From Chondrilla cf. caribensis (lineage: Eukaryota > Porifera > Demospongiae > Chondrillida > Chondrillidae), in NCBI GenBank assembly GCA_964020155.1, contig OZ026546.1:175001-239000 (forward strand): a stretch of DNA of 64,000 nucleotides, written 5' to 3'. The stretch's first letter is position 1; every line of letters starts with the position of its first letter. The notes under the pieces are model-generated. The model was not told where the DNA came from, made no database searches, and worked only from the letters and a program-made list of their open reading frames with translations. The translations under genes and the position numbers were made by a program. Positions 25,882 to 40,169 of this stretch are shown in pieces.

Positions 25882-26341
25882 CTACTGGATGCGTTCCACC
25901 CATGTTGGATGTGCTAGCAGTTCAGTCTCCAAAGCATCAGAAATGCGAGGTCCAAATAACTTCTTTACAGTTTCCAACAAGAATTTCCACGTGGTAGGAA
26001 ACCCTCCACCACTCAGTCCATTCCTCCAGTATCGAAGAGCCAGTAATCCTCCCATTGCCAGATCCAATTGGTAGGCAGTAACCTGGTCAATAGGCACTCC
26101 AAGTTCAACAGCCAACTTGTACCACACTGGAACATGTGCTAGTACACCTGATAGGCCTGAGTCTGATGGCTTATCATCTGTGAAACACACAAGAAAGTAG
26201 ATATACCTGTTAAGACAATGTTACATGTGAGAGGGGAAAACACATAATGTAGTAGAACCCATATGCAAATGTGCACACAAACATTCACACGCACACACAT
26301 ACACCCACACACACATGCACGCACACACACACACACTCACG

Positions 26342-26378
<37 letters not shown>

Positions 26379-26730
26379 TCACGCACACTAAAATAGCTCA
26401 CATTCTGCAAAGCATCCAACATCCTTCGTCCTAGGGCATTCATGTTTTGATAGGTTTTGGTGTTGATCATAATATGAAATAGCTTCTTGGCACTTTCCTT
26501 GTCGGCCTGAGCTGTCATGTGTCTGTAGAGGATGGAGGCTGCATTGTAGTCACATTTAGCACTCATGATCTCCGTCTCTATCTCCTGAGGGATAACCCTG
26601 TCATCTCGAAGCCTACGTGCAATGTTCTGAGCAGGAACTGTACTATCCTGAAGGAATTCTTCCTTGAATTGCTCGAACAACTCTGCAAAGAGGAATGGTA
26701 ATAGTGGCACTGGTAAACATTCAATTCAAT

Positions 26731-26798
<68 letters not shown>

Positions 26799-26858
26799 AC
26801 ACGCAAATGCATGCACACAAAAATACACACACACACACACACGTACACGCAAACACAT

Positions 26859-26928
<70 letters not shown>

Positions 26929-29900
26929 TGAAGGCTACTCTCCACAGATGTACTCTGTACTACATGTACAGTTGATAGTGGTTCCAGTGGTGGGCGTGGC
27001 CTAGGGACTACAGGGTATGGACGACGTGATCCGGAAACAGAGGAAACATGAATTCGAAGATGTTCGGACTTCAGTGAGGACATCATGGTTGACTGGGTCT
27101 TGTCCTACGACAAAGTATAAAGAGTTGAATCAATTCCCATTGCCAAGCTGGTTATATCTGGAAATGGAACACAATCAAACTCACTTCTAAAGGTGCTAGC
27201 TCTTCTACAATCTTGTTTGTCATGTCATCAACAGTCTTCTTTGTCTCAAAGTGTCCTACAGCATCAAGCAAGTTCTTCCAGGTCACATGGCGGTCATGTT
27301 TCAACCATGTACTCAACATGGTTCGGTAGGCAACTTTGTCTTGATGGGAGTGAAATTGGATCTTCAGTAACTCATCTTCACTAACCTCCAGAATCACACC
27401 TACATCAAACCAGGCATCTAAGTGATGGAGTTTAGGAAGAACATGCTTGACTATGAGCCTTAGTTCAGGTCTCTTCTTGAGAGTCTTGTCCTTAACACTT
27501 TCTTCTGACTGAGATTCTGAATATCTTGAAGGATGTACACCAAACAAATGAGCCACTATCCTAGAAGCAGCTTCTTGTCCACCTGCCTCACAGCTCATCA
27601 AGGCTTTCAAAGGAAGAAGAGCACCAATGGCTTCTTGTTGTATTTGCTTTGGTAGGTTAGCCCACAGACCTGGTCCACCACCTGCTCTCTCAATCATATC
27701 GGCAACATCATGGAAGTCAAAACGATGAGCTATGTCAAGTGGACTGAGACCGTTGGGGAAGGGTTCGTTAACTGTATACTTTGTGAGTGGGTGGGAGATC
27801 AGCTTCTCTATGAAGACTGCGTAGTCCTTGGCACCACTCTTAAATGAATTACGGTAACCAACAGGTACTGTGGTGTATTTGAATGTTAGCAGTGAAATGT
27901 GCAATGACGTGAGAGGACATCCTTCAGGTAAATGAAGCTGATGGTAGATATCAACTGTTGGAAAGAACGATTCCAGCACTTCACTTGTCATCGACCATGT
28001 TTGGTGAGCTGCTTCAGTAAATATACTCTCTTTTCTGGAAAGTGTTGTTAACACAAGTGGATCACCTGTGAAGGCACCCATAACCAAAATCTTGCTTAGA
28101 TCTAGTAAGTTCCTACTCTTGAGAAAATTAATGATTTCAACGATGGATTCTCCGCAGTCGAACCCACAAGCTTTACAGATTTCAGACAATTTGTTCATCT
28201 GCCCAAACATTATAGCTTGTTCGAACATGGAGAGACCATAACTACTTCGAGCTGAGATACTACAATTTTTTGAAACCAATAATTTCACCATTTTAACATT
28301 ATCCTCTCCAGCTGCCCACATTAGAGGGGTTTGACCAATTGAATTACAGCAATCCAGAGGATTCTTATCAGGGGCACACTCCAGTTGACGAGAAGACTCT
28401 ACCTCTGATCCAGTGTCCACAGGGTGATGTGAATGATATTGCTCAATTGCTTCTGATAAAACTGACACTACTTCTACAGAACCACTGAAAACAGTTGAAT
28501 GTAGAGGAGTTCCAAACACACCTGCCACTACTGTTGGATCGGCACCTAATCTCAGTAATTTATGCACTGCTTCCAGTTTACCATCACTAGCTGCTGAGTG
28601 GAGGGGAGTGTAGCCATCAGCATCTCCTCCATTGATATCCAAACCATGTTCTACAAACAAACCTAGGAAGTCAACATGACCACCTTGAGCAGCAGAATGT
28701 AGGATATTTAGACCAACACTGGTCACTACATCAATTGGACAACCAGCTTCCAATAAAACTAACACTACCTCCTTGTGACCACCCAACGCAGCCTGATGTA
28801 GTGGAGTCCCCCTAGTACCAGCAACCTTGGTTATTGATTGTTCTCCACCCAATCTCAGTAATTCGTGCACTGCTTCCAGTTTACCATTAGCAGCTGCCAA
28901 GTGGAGGGGAGTGTAGCCATCAGCATCTCCTCTATTGACATCAAAACCACATTCTACCAACAAACCTAGTAAGTCAACATGACCACCTTGTACAGCAAAA
29001 TGTAGAATATTTTGACCAACACTGGTCACTACATCAATTGGACAACCAGCTCCCAATAAAACTAACACTACCTCCTTGTGACCGCCCAATGCAGCCTGAT
29101 GTAGTGGAGTCCCATAAATACCAGCAACCTTGGTTATTGATGGCTTTCCACCCAATCTCAGTAATTCATGCACTGCTTCCAGTTTACCATCAGCAGCTGC
29201 TGAGTGGAGGGGAGTGTAGCCATCAGCATCTCCTCCATTGATATCCAAACCACGTTCTACAAACAAACCTAGGAAGTCAACATGACCACCTTGTACAGCA
29301 AAATGTATGATATTTTTACCAACACTGGTCACTACATCAATTGGACAACCAGATCCCAATAAAACTAACACTACCTCCTTGTGACCACCAAACACAGCCC
29401 GATGTAGTGGAGTCCCATAAATACCAGCAACCTTGGTTATTGATGGCTTTCCACCCAATTTCAGTAATTGGTGCACTGCTTCCAGTTTACCATTCCTAGC
29501 TGCTGAGTGGAGGGGAGTGTAGCCATCAGCATCTCCTCCATTGATATCCAAACCACGTTCTACAAACAAACCTAGGAAGTCAACATGACCACCTTCAGCA
29601 GCAGAATGTAGGATATTTTTACCAACACTGGTCACTACATCAATTGGACAACCAGCTCCCAATAAAACTAACACTACCTCCTTGTGACCACCAAACACAG
29701 CCTGATGTAGTGGAGTCCCATAAGTACCAGCAACCTTGGTTATTGATGGCTTTCCACCCAATTTCAGTAATTTGTGCACTGCTTCCAGTTTACCATTCCT
29801 AGCTGCTGAGTGGAGGGGAGTGTAGCCATCAGCATCTCCTCCATTGATATCCAAACCACGTTCTACAAACAAACCTAGGAAGTCAACATGACCACCTTCA

Positions 29901-32899
29901 GCAGCAGAATGTAGGATATTTTCACCAACACTGGTCACTACATCAATTGGACAACCAGATCCCAATAAAACTAACACTACCTCCTTGTGACCACCAAACA
30001 CAGCCCGATGTAGTGGAGTCCCATAAATACCAGCAACCTTGGTTATTGATGGCTTTCCACCCAATCTCAGTAATTCATGCACTGCTTCCAGTTGACCATA
30101 CTGAGCTGCTGAGTGGAGGGGAGTGTAGCCATCAGCATCTCCTCCATTGATATCCAAACCATGTTCTACAAACAAACGTAGTAAGTCAACATGACCACCT
30201 TGAGCAGCAGAATGTAGGATGTTTTTACCAACACTGGTCACTACATCAATTGGACAACCAGATCCCAATAAAACTAACACTACCTCCTTGTGACCGCCCA
30301 ATGCAGCCTGATGTAGTGGAGTCCCATATGTACCAGCAACCTTGGTTATTGATGGCTTTCCACCCAATCTCAGTAATTCGTGCACTGCTTCCAGTTTACC
30401 ATTCCTAGCTGCTGAGTGGAGGGGAGTGTAGCCATCAGCATCTCCTCCATTGATATCCAAACCATGTTCTACAAACAAACCTAGTAAGTCAACATGACCA
30501 CCTTGAGCAGCAGAATGTAGGATATTTAGACCAACACTGGTCACTACATCAATTGGACAACCAGCTTCCAATAAAACTAACACTACCTCCTTGTGACCAA
30601 CCAATGCAGCCCGATGTAGTGGAGTCCCATAAATACCAGCAACCTTGGTTATTGATGCCTTTCCACCCAATCTCAGTAATTCATGCACTGCTTCCAGTTT
30701 ACCATACTGAGCTGCTGAGTGGAGGGGAGAGTAGCCATCAGCATCTCCTTCATTGATATCCAAACCATGTTCTACAAACAAACCTAGGAAGTCAACATGA
30801 CCACCTTGAGCAGCAGAATGTAGGATATATTGACCAGCACTGGTCACTACATCAATTGGACAACCAGCTCCCAATAAAACTAACACTACCTCCTTGTGAC
30901 CACCCAACACAGCCTGATGTAGTGGAGTCCCCATAGTACCAGCAACCTTTGTCATTGATGCCTTTCCACCCAATCTCAGTAATTCATGCACTGCTTCCAG
31001 TTGACCATACTGAGCTGCTGAGTGGAGGGGAGTGTAGCCATTAGCATCTCCTCCATTGATATCCAAACCACGTTCTACCAACAGACCTAGTAAGTCAACA
31101 TGACCACCTTCAGCAGCAAAATGTAGGGCACTCTGACCATCGCTAGTTAACACATCAATTGGACAACCTGCATCTAATAAGACTAACACTATCTCCTTGT
31201 GACCACCATATGCAGCCTGATGTAAAGGAGTCCCCTTAATACCAGCAACCATTGTCATTGATGGCTTTCCACCCAATCTCAGTAATTCACACACTACTTT
31301 CAGTTTACCACAACTGGCTGCATAGTGGAGGGGAGTAGTACCATCACTTCCCTGTGCACCAACAGCAGCCCCTCCGGCAATCAGTTCTTTTATCACTGCA
31401 ACATGTCCTCCTTCTGCTGCTCTATGAAGGACAGTATAACCTTCACTGTCTACTGCATCTACTGGACATCCATGGTCTAATATTGCTGACACAGTCTGTA
31501 CATCACCAGTGGAGGCTGATTGGATCAGTAAATCACGAACAGTCTCGTCATCTAGTGCTGCTATAAACTCTTGTCTTCTCTGCTCATCAGAAGGCTCTTC
31601 TCTCTGCTCACACTCAACATCCTCTACTCCACCATACTCCAACAGTTCCTCTAATGTCAAATACTTCTCACACATCACAGCCCATTTCAATGGGGTATTA
31701 CCTTCATTATCTACAGTGTTAACGTTGTTACCTAGATCAACAAGGACACCAATTGATGCAGCTTCTTCACTTGTTGCTGCATGATGTAAGGGAGTGCGGC
31801 CATGTCTGTCCACTGGATCGATACAGCATCCTCTCTCATGGAGGAGCTTTATCACCTCAACCTGTCCATGTGATGCAGCATGATGGAGAATGGACCAACC
31901 CTCTTCATCAGTCAGGTCAGGGGGGAGACCCAAATCGAGATAATTCTTCACCATTGCAATGTCCCCAGATTGAGCAGCCTCAAATATGTCACCCACGGCT
32001 ACCTGTTCACCACTCACACTACTGTGAGATTGTACTTCCTGTTCACCACTCACATTACTGTGGGATTGTACTTCCTGTTCACCACTTATACTACTGTGGA
32101 GTTTTACTTCCTGTTCACCACTCACACTACTGTGGGGTTCTACTTCCTGTTCACCACTCACATTACTGTGGGATTGTACTTCCTCTTCACCACTCACACT
32201 ACCGTGGGATTGTACTTCCTGTTCACCACTTATACTACTGTGAGATTGTACTTCCTGTTCACCACTCACACTACTGTGGGGTTCTACTTCCTGTTCACCA
32301 CTCACATTACTGTGGGATTGTACTTCCTGTTCACCACTCACACTACTGTGGGATTGTACTTCCTGTTCACCACTTATACTACTGTGAGATTGTACTTCCT
32401 GTTCACCACTCACACTACTGTGAGATTGTACTTTCTGTTCACCACTCACACTACTGTGGGGTTCTACTTCCTGTTCACCACTCACACTACTGTGGGGCTC
32501 TACTTCCTGTTCACCACTCACACTACTGTGGGATTGTACTTCCTGTTCACCACTCATACTACTGTCAGATTGTACTTCCTGTTCATCACTCACACTACTG
32601 TGAGATTCTACTTCCTGTTCACCACTCACACTACTGTGGGGTTTTACTTCCTGTTCACCACTCATACTATTGTGACATTCCACTTCCTGCCTATCACTTC
32701 CTATTATTCCACCGTCATGTTTCAAAGTCACAGCTGCTGATGTATTTGTGCCATTTTGTTGTTGTTGTCCACTAGAACGTACACCTTCCTCAACCTTATG
32801 ATGTACATTTATTTCTGGTATGTTTTGTGTTATCAGTTTATTTGTGCTTTCATCCTTGCTATCAAGGTGACCTTTGCTTTGTGATTTTGGGTCGGCCAT
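25882..32899 (-). CDS. Ankyrin-repeat/death-domain protein, copy A, with CARD exon and second death domain
   Basis: Exon 1 (27185-32899, 1905 codons) encodes an N-terminal tail and about 18 copies of a 12-residue SVSGEQEVQSHS repeat (residues ~70-298). Ankyrin repeats follow (~300-1450), including nine tandem 101-residue blocks of three ankyrins, then a helical region and a death domain (~1815-1900, LHHLDAWFDVGVILEVSEDE). Exon 2 (26927-27104) is a Pro-rich linker, exon 3 (26402-26682) a CARD (FEQFKEEFLQ; RRLRDDRVIPQEIETEIM) and exon 4 (25882-26177) a second death domain ending ERIQ. Exons 2 and 4 join in phase (2062 aa). Including the CARD with its strong gtgagc donor shifts frame and ends the protein soon after; a donor 13 bp further on (gtgtgc) restores it (2160 aa). 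No signal peptide; probably an intracellular adaptor or sensor. Confidence 0.82.
26270..26375. repeat. (CA)n microsatellite after the CARD exon
   Basis: Interrupted run in the intron between CARD and second death-domain exons of copy A, beginning within about 30 bp of the donor. The sense strand reads (GT)n. Confidence 0.88.
26731..26926. repeat. (CA)n microsatellite abutting the linker-exon donor, copy A
   Basis: About 195 bp filling almost the whole 244-bp intron between linker and CARD exons. On the sense strand (GT)n starts exactly at the 5' splice site. Confidence 0.93.
28550..31300. repeat. 303-bp higher-order coding repeat, copy A
   Basis: Nine tandem blocks of 303 bp, each three ankyrin repeats, with the recurrent sequence GTPLHQAALGGHKEVVLVLL. 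Blocks within this gene share copy-specific residues (DINGGDADGY, NGKLEAVH) that differ from copy B (DVNGEDADGY, CGRLEAVH). Confidence 0.9.
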
Positions 32900-33108
32900 T
32901 TTGTTGCAATGTATAATATATATTTACAAGTACTCCTGTTGCCACGGCTACATGAAAGGTTGAAAAATAGACGATAAACTCTCCTCATCTACTCCAAGTG
33001 TGAGAATATGGTTTATATTTCCACAAATATATAGCATGCAATATAATTAGAGGATTAGATCAAATTACAGTGTGATACTTGTCAGCTTGAGTCCTTCAGA
33101 TTAAATGT
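32900..33108 (-). promoter_or_regulatory. 5' flank of ankyrin gene copy A
   Basis: About 210 bp of AT-rich sequence between the start codon and the DNA element, alignable with copy B 48282-48480. Promoter or 5'UTR by position only. Confidence 0.4.
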
Positions 33109-33899
33109 AGAGGTCGCTTTCTTAAACGCCGACCGGTGAATCCGGAATTTTGATCGAGTATAAAAGGGAGGGTGGTCACATTCGAGAAATATTAATAGGC
33201 GCGCAATTTGAAAGCCAAATGGAGGAGCTCTCAAAGGAGAATTTCTTCATTTGCCTCAAAAACGCACTATTTTTACTCTAAACAAATAAACAAAGGAAAA
33301 GAAGCAACGCATAACACTTTAGTCCATTGATTTAGTATTTCATTCGAGCAAAATGGTAAGAAAAACTTCGAACGACTTTCTGCTCCGTTGAGACATAGAT
33401 CGATACAGAAAACCCCATATACTTCACCCAAAGTCAACTGCAGCAGGTCTCTGTCCGATACATAATCCATTTTAGATAAAGCGGGTTCCTTCGACGGTCC
33501 AGGCAGAAGTAAACTAGCTCTTTCGAATATTTTGAAGGAAAAAAATGCTAAATAAAGGCTCCACCACAGCTTATCTTTCGAATAAGGTGGTCCAGAATAC
33601 TTCATAAGCCGTAAGGCGCTCGTTGTAGAGAGATTTGGTGCCAAATTTTCGCTTGACCGGCGAAATCTCGAAGAAACCCACTGAAAAACTCGTTACATTT
33701 ATATGGGTAATAGTTACTATGTGTTGTTTTCCTTTAGTGTATTGATTTTGGAACGTATGTACGTTTTGTGTAGTGTATACTGCCAATGTAATGGTATAAA
33801 AATCGTTGGACAATCCTGACTGCGCATTGCATCCGTCAGCCATTTTGCTCCGTTTCGCTCCGGTTACGTTTACCACCCTCCCTTTTATACGCGACCTCT
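33109..33899. mobile_element. 791-bp DNA transposon-like element, only in copy A
   Basis: The outer ends are AGAGGTCGC and GCGACCTCT. The inner arms GTATAAAAGGGAGGGTGGT (33158-33176) and its exact complement (33872-33890) are perfect over 19 bp. The right arm follows the outer end directly; the left is separated from it by about 40 extra bp. A 4-bp direct repeat ATGT flanks it (33105-33108, 33900-33903). Copy B has no such insert at the matching place (about 48475). The two internal reading frames of about 100-120 codons (minus strand) match no transposase I recognise. Each inner arm has a TATAAAA motif pointing inward. Confidence 0.75.
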
Positions 33900-36685
33900 A
33901 TGTTTAAAGCTGATATCACAAATCAATTAGCACTTCACTCATCAAGTAGATTTTCATTACCGTTTATTCTAATTACTATAATGCTATTATTATGTGTTAA
34001 GCACACTATGGTACCATATTTTCAAAGATCAAATGTAAACTTTGCACTTTTGAACATATTAACATATTGTTCTATTGTTCTTACTAACTTCGTTAGCTAT
34101 CTTCATTACTACTCCTATAGTCTACTCGTTTTTTTTAACATATTATACAGATTAATATTATTGAAATATAATTTTAAATTGCTTGGGTTTCTTATTTCAT
34201 CCCTCCCCCGAGACGTTTTTTAATAGTAAACTGAATATGCAACCTTAGTTTCCCTTCCAACATCAGAGACACCTTCTGTCGGCCATTCTTCAGATACCTA
34301 CTCCATCTCTCCCCATTACCAGCAGACATACCCTTCTTGGACGAACACTTACCTTATATAGATGTGGCAATTACGATGAAATTGGGTTATATTTAAAATT
34401 CCAACAAACGACAAAATATATAGCGTAAACTGTGTGTTTTCGTCCCTTCAAACACATACGCCCCTTGTCACTTGTCATGCACACAAATATGAATAGGAAA
34501 TATTAAATACTCCATAATTATTATGTTAAGTCTAATACACACTGCAATTTAGACATATGGAGAGAACACACAATGCATATCACATGGGTACAGTACACAC
34601 TACACACATTGATGTGAATAGGGATGGGAGAGAACTGGATGAGGACATACATTCTTATCATCCATACCCTGTACACGTTATGTATGTAGCTATGGTACAT
34701 GACACAAATGATTCTGTTTTTGTGTGCAATCGATTGCATGCCTGCGCATGATTCATGTGCAAATGTCTCGTGTGTGAGGTAAAAAAATTGGGTACTATTA
34801 TGTGCAAGTGTTTTGAACAATCACGTGAGCTTGTGTGTGTATGGGGAGATTTGAGCACATCTGATTCACCGACTATAATGCTACTCTGTTAGAGTACATG
34901 AACAAAACTCAAGGTATAGTGAACTTCTTGTGGTTCCAAGAGTGCATGGGCCAATGATTACCAAGCTGCATATACTGTATACACAAGGACTACTCAACTA
35001 GCATACATCCACTGTATACTGGAGTGGACAGTCTACAACTTTGGACACTTCTGGTCCTGAACAATATGGTGGATGGAGGGAGTCCAACAGTCTGGATGCA
35101 GGAACAATTCTCACCTGCCAACAACCCCTGAGTGATCAACTTGGTACAGAGTACACTAGAACCACAGGTGTTGTCTACACTCCACACAGTGACAGGATGA
35201 TGGAGGGACCTTCCTATAGGAGTCAACATCAACTCAGTCCAGAGTACACTATATCAATTGTAAAAGAATGCATGAAGGGTGTGGGAGGTAAACCAGCTAG
35301 TACATACAATATTGCATATACAGGTTCAGATTGAGTATACTAGGCATGCAGTGATATATGTAGAGTTCGCATAACTATTGAAAGTGACACAAAAATATCC
35401 ATAGCAGTTGAGCCTACTGCAGACAAGTGGCGACATATCATTATGTTTACAGTGTGGACAAGTACGAGGAAAGTGGTAGTACATACCCATCCTCCTACAT
35501 TTGGTAGGATACTCCCACACACATACCCCTCACAGACCAACAGTCTGGACACAGGAACAATTCTCACCTGCCAACAACCCCTGAGTGATCAACTTAGTAC
35601 AGAGTACACTAGAACCACAGGTGTTGTCTACTGTCTGCTGTGGTGTGTACTGTGTTGGGAAACATAATACAGATCATATTGGTCCATTCAGTTGCACATA
35701 GGAAGTTAGCCTTCAGTCATGAATGCAAGGTTTTAATGGTATGTACTCACATACAAACTAGGTCAATATTAACGTTACCATAAAGTGATATAATGGCTAT
35801 ACACTCACATCTCATTGAATTACTGCAATCGGATCAAGACCGCGTATCCCTGTACACAGTGGCTAGTTAAAGATCAGCTGCGCTGAGTGAGGTAATAGAT
35901 GAAACAAATATATAACATTTACACGTGTTGCAATTTGGTCAGATTGGGTGCGTGCAAGGGTATTCCGCAATCGATTAGCGAAATACGGTGGGCGGAAAGA
36001 CACACGTACGCACCCAAATCCCATCCATTTCCAACACTGGTATTGAACCGGTCGATATTTGATTACTAAAGATCGGCACGTTCTATACTTTTTGGGAAAT
36101 AGCTATATTTGGGTATTCGATGTTTTACCTTGTACCGTATTGTACGTAGAGCGATAAGTAGCTGCTTATAAGCGTTACGTTTTACTCCCACAAAAAACCC
36201 AATAGCAGCGGATCAATTATATAATACGGATCCAATAGCTACTACGCAACCATTGCTGATCGACAATCTATTGTTTATCTTTATATTTCATATAACATAA
36301 GATATAGATAAATTCATGGTTAAAAACACATCACAATCTGGGTGTACAGCATCGCTTTACCTGGTGGACTCTTCACTCGAGGTTGAGTGGTCACGAATTT
36401 CAATACCTCAAACAGTTACTACCGTTCACCGCGGGCAGTGTGAGGAACTTTGGAGAGGAGGAACGCGTCGAATGAAGATGATTACTTTATCTTTCTTCCT
36501 GCACGGCACGTGATGTATTCTTTTACGGAATTTTACTAGCTAGAATACAAATAAAATTGGGTGTGGCGCATAAATTATAGAGACTCGTTTCTATGGAGTG
36601 GGCGATACTAAAATTCATAGCTATAACATACTTGCTAGCAGCTACATTATGTATATACAAAGGCTGTGTTTACTCTCTCTCTCTT
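33900..36685. other. Non-coding part of duplicated segment, copy A
   Basis: Alignable with copy B 48490-51030 but with several indels. Contains a ~90-bp sequence present twice (35090-35180 and 35540-35630, containing aggaacaattctcacctgcc) and an inverted repeat at 35946-36015. No exon was recognised, and the short open frames do not agree between copies. Confidence 0.6.
35946..36015. repeat. Imperfect hairpin-forming inverted repeat, copy A
   Basis: The arms GGGTGCGTGC and its near complement surround inner arms TTCCGC and GCGGAA. The copy B version at 50308-50366 is more regular, with TTCCGCCAA and TTGGCGGAA. Confidence 0.65.
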
Positions 36686-37240
36686 TTTTTTTTTTTTCCA
36701 TGTCACCATTCATTATTAACAACAAAGGAAAGGACTGGTAGCTAACATGCATACTTAGAGATAAAATGAATAAAAATAAGGGAAAAAAAAGGTAATGGGA
36801 GATGTGGGTTGACTAGCACTGCCAATTGTTCTGAAGAAAAAACAAGCTCAGTATAGCTAAGACAACCGAATATGAACTGTAGACCTATGTGTATAACACT
36901 GAAATTGTTGAAAGAACACAGACATACAAAGATACATTTACAAGTAGACAAAAGAGTTTAACAAGGAGTTCAACCCAACCAGTTGCGCTTGCACCAGATG
37001 TTGTAAGATCCAGTGATGGTACGCCCAATGACATCACACTCGAAGGATCGCCTCTCGCTGGCCTTGGGCTTCAACAGACGGTAGAGGTCCTGGAACCCAT
37101 TGGTGTTCATGAAGCCTCTAGAGCTGACTTCAAGGGTGATGACCTGTGTCCTGTGGGTTCTTGAGCAGGCAGTCTTCAGCTCCCTGTACCTGTCGACCTT
37201 CCTCGTGGTGGCATGGCCTATGTTGGTCTCATATGGGATG
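36686..37240 (-). mobile_element. 5'-truncated non-LTR retrotransposon with poly(A)
   Basis: On the minus strand a short open stretch to the stop near 36970 encodes a typical non-LTR ORF2 C-terminus (IPYETNIGHATTRKVDRY; VITLEVSSRGF). It is followed by about 270 bp of 3'UTR and a run of about 15 A's at 36687-36701. The insert interrupts a (TC)n tract that is continuous at the matching position in copy B (about 51026-51045), so it came after the duplication. The (TC)n on both sides acts as target duplication. Confidence 0.75.
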
Positions 37241-38890
<1,650 letters not shown>

Positions 38891-39387
38891 AAGCATTATC
38901 TCACGCATTGCCCTGTGATATTATTCATTGTCACTTTCAAATTGAGACACAGATCACGATATCATGTTGTTCCTGATTGAGTGTATAGTGTTGACACAGC
39001 AAGAAATACCACTATGAGTTATAATAGGGCACACAGTACTAAGAATTATTGGCAATACTGTTGCATTTTTTGCAAACTACTAACTTATGATCTACATATT
39101 GCACTTTGTAATGTTCATATTCAATTTATTATCCTGAGTTTTATAATCTATCAGTGCGCACACTGGTATGCCACTTCAAGGGGTGGACACCAACATGTCT
39201 CACTCCTACACCGTGCAATCTCACTCATTTTGGAGACATGTCTCACTCACACATGAAAAACTGGTTGGCATCTCTGGATGTGTGTGTGCACGTGTTTGTG
39301 TTTCTGTGTGTATGCGTGTGCATGTATGACGTTTAGTACGCAATAGAAAATACCTAATATGTAATACATACACCACACATGTGTGCA

Positions 39388-39392
<5 letters not shown>
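38891..39392. other. Unique sequence between the duplicated segments
   Basis: About 500 bp with no exon or repeat recognised apart from GT-rich stretches near 39280-39330. Confidence 0.5.
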
Positions 39393-39429
<37 letters not shown>

Positions 39430-39574
39430 CGCGCGTGCATGCGTATGTGCATATTATTACAGAAGTAGAAAAGATGGTCTAGGCACTACATAGTACCTGC
39501 TGGTTGTCATTAACTCACTATAGTAGATTCTTATCGAGTATTTCTTAATTCGTTATTCAACTTTCATTCAGGTA

Positions 39575-39760
39575 ATGCTTCATTATACCCTGGAAGGCAC
39601 TACAACTGTCATAGCGACGTTGAAAGTTAATATAGCTACGCTAGACTTCATAAGACACGGTCTACCTGGTGCACCGGAGAATTTCGAGATAGCCAAACTG
39701 GAAGCCTGCGACGATGTCTGTTCGTTTAGTGCCCGTGTGTCCCGATGTACCTGTGTTGTG
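39575..39760 (+). pseudogene. Broken second copy of the 74-aa gene
   Basis: Matches 23345-23510 closely (MLHYTLEGTTTVIATL; RHGLPGAPENFEIAKLE). About 70 bp encoding the C-terminus and stop are deleted, so the frame runs on into former 3'UTR (DDVCSFSARVSRC). Exon 1 and the upstream 340 bp are missing, so no start with Met-Pro-Lys is possible. Confidence 0.75.
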
Positions 39761-39880
39761 TGTAGTAGATCGTGTTATTTTAGGACTACAAGCTCTGGAG
39801 AGAGTACATCTGCCATTGTTTGTTGCAGTGAAATCATTGTGTCATTTTCTGGTTATAAATGTTGCATGTGTGTACATGTG

Positions 39881-40125
39881 TCAGTTGAACCCTCGGTAGG
39901 CTGTGGTGACCGTGTTACCTGTGTCGGTTGAACCCTCGGTAGGCTGTGGTGACCAAGTGTTACCTGTGTCGGTTGAACCCTCGGTAGGCTGTGGTGACCA
40001 AGTGTTACCTGTGTCGGTTGAACCCTCGGTAGGCTGTGGTGACCAAGTGTTACCTGTGTCAGTTGAACCCTCGGTAGGCTGTGGTGACCATGTGTTACCT
40101 GTGTCAGTTGAACCCTCGGTAGGTT
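39881..40125. repeat. 45-bp minisatellite, six copies, copy B only
   Basis: Units contain gttgaaccctcggtaggctg. Copy A has a single copy at about 24028-24072, so the array grew after the duplication. Confidence 0.93.
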
Positions 40126-40169
40126 GTACATAATAGCTTGTCACCATGAGGTCTGTACTGTATGTCTCT

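Noticed and set aside
31753..32775. 340- and 286-codon plus-strand frames
   Set aside because: Antisense shadows of the 12-residue coding repeat of the ankyrin gene; no independent support.
33273..33876. Transposase in the 791-bp element
   Set aside because: Two minus-strand frames of about 100-120 codons were read, but neither shows a recognisable DDE or other transposase motif.
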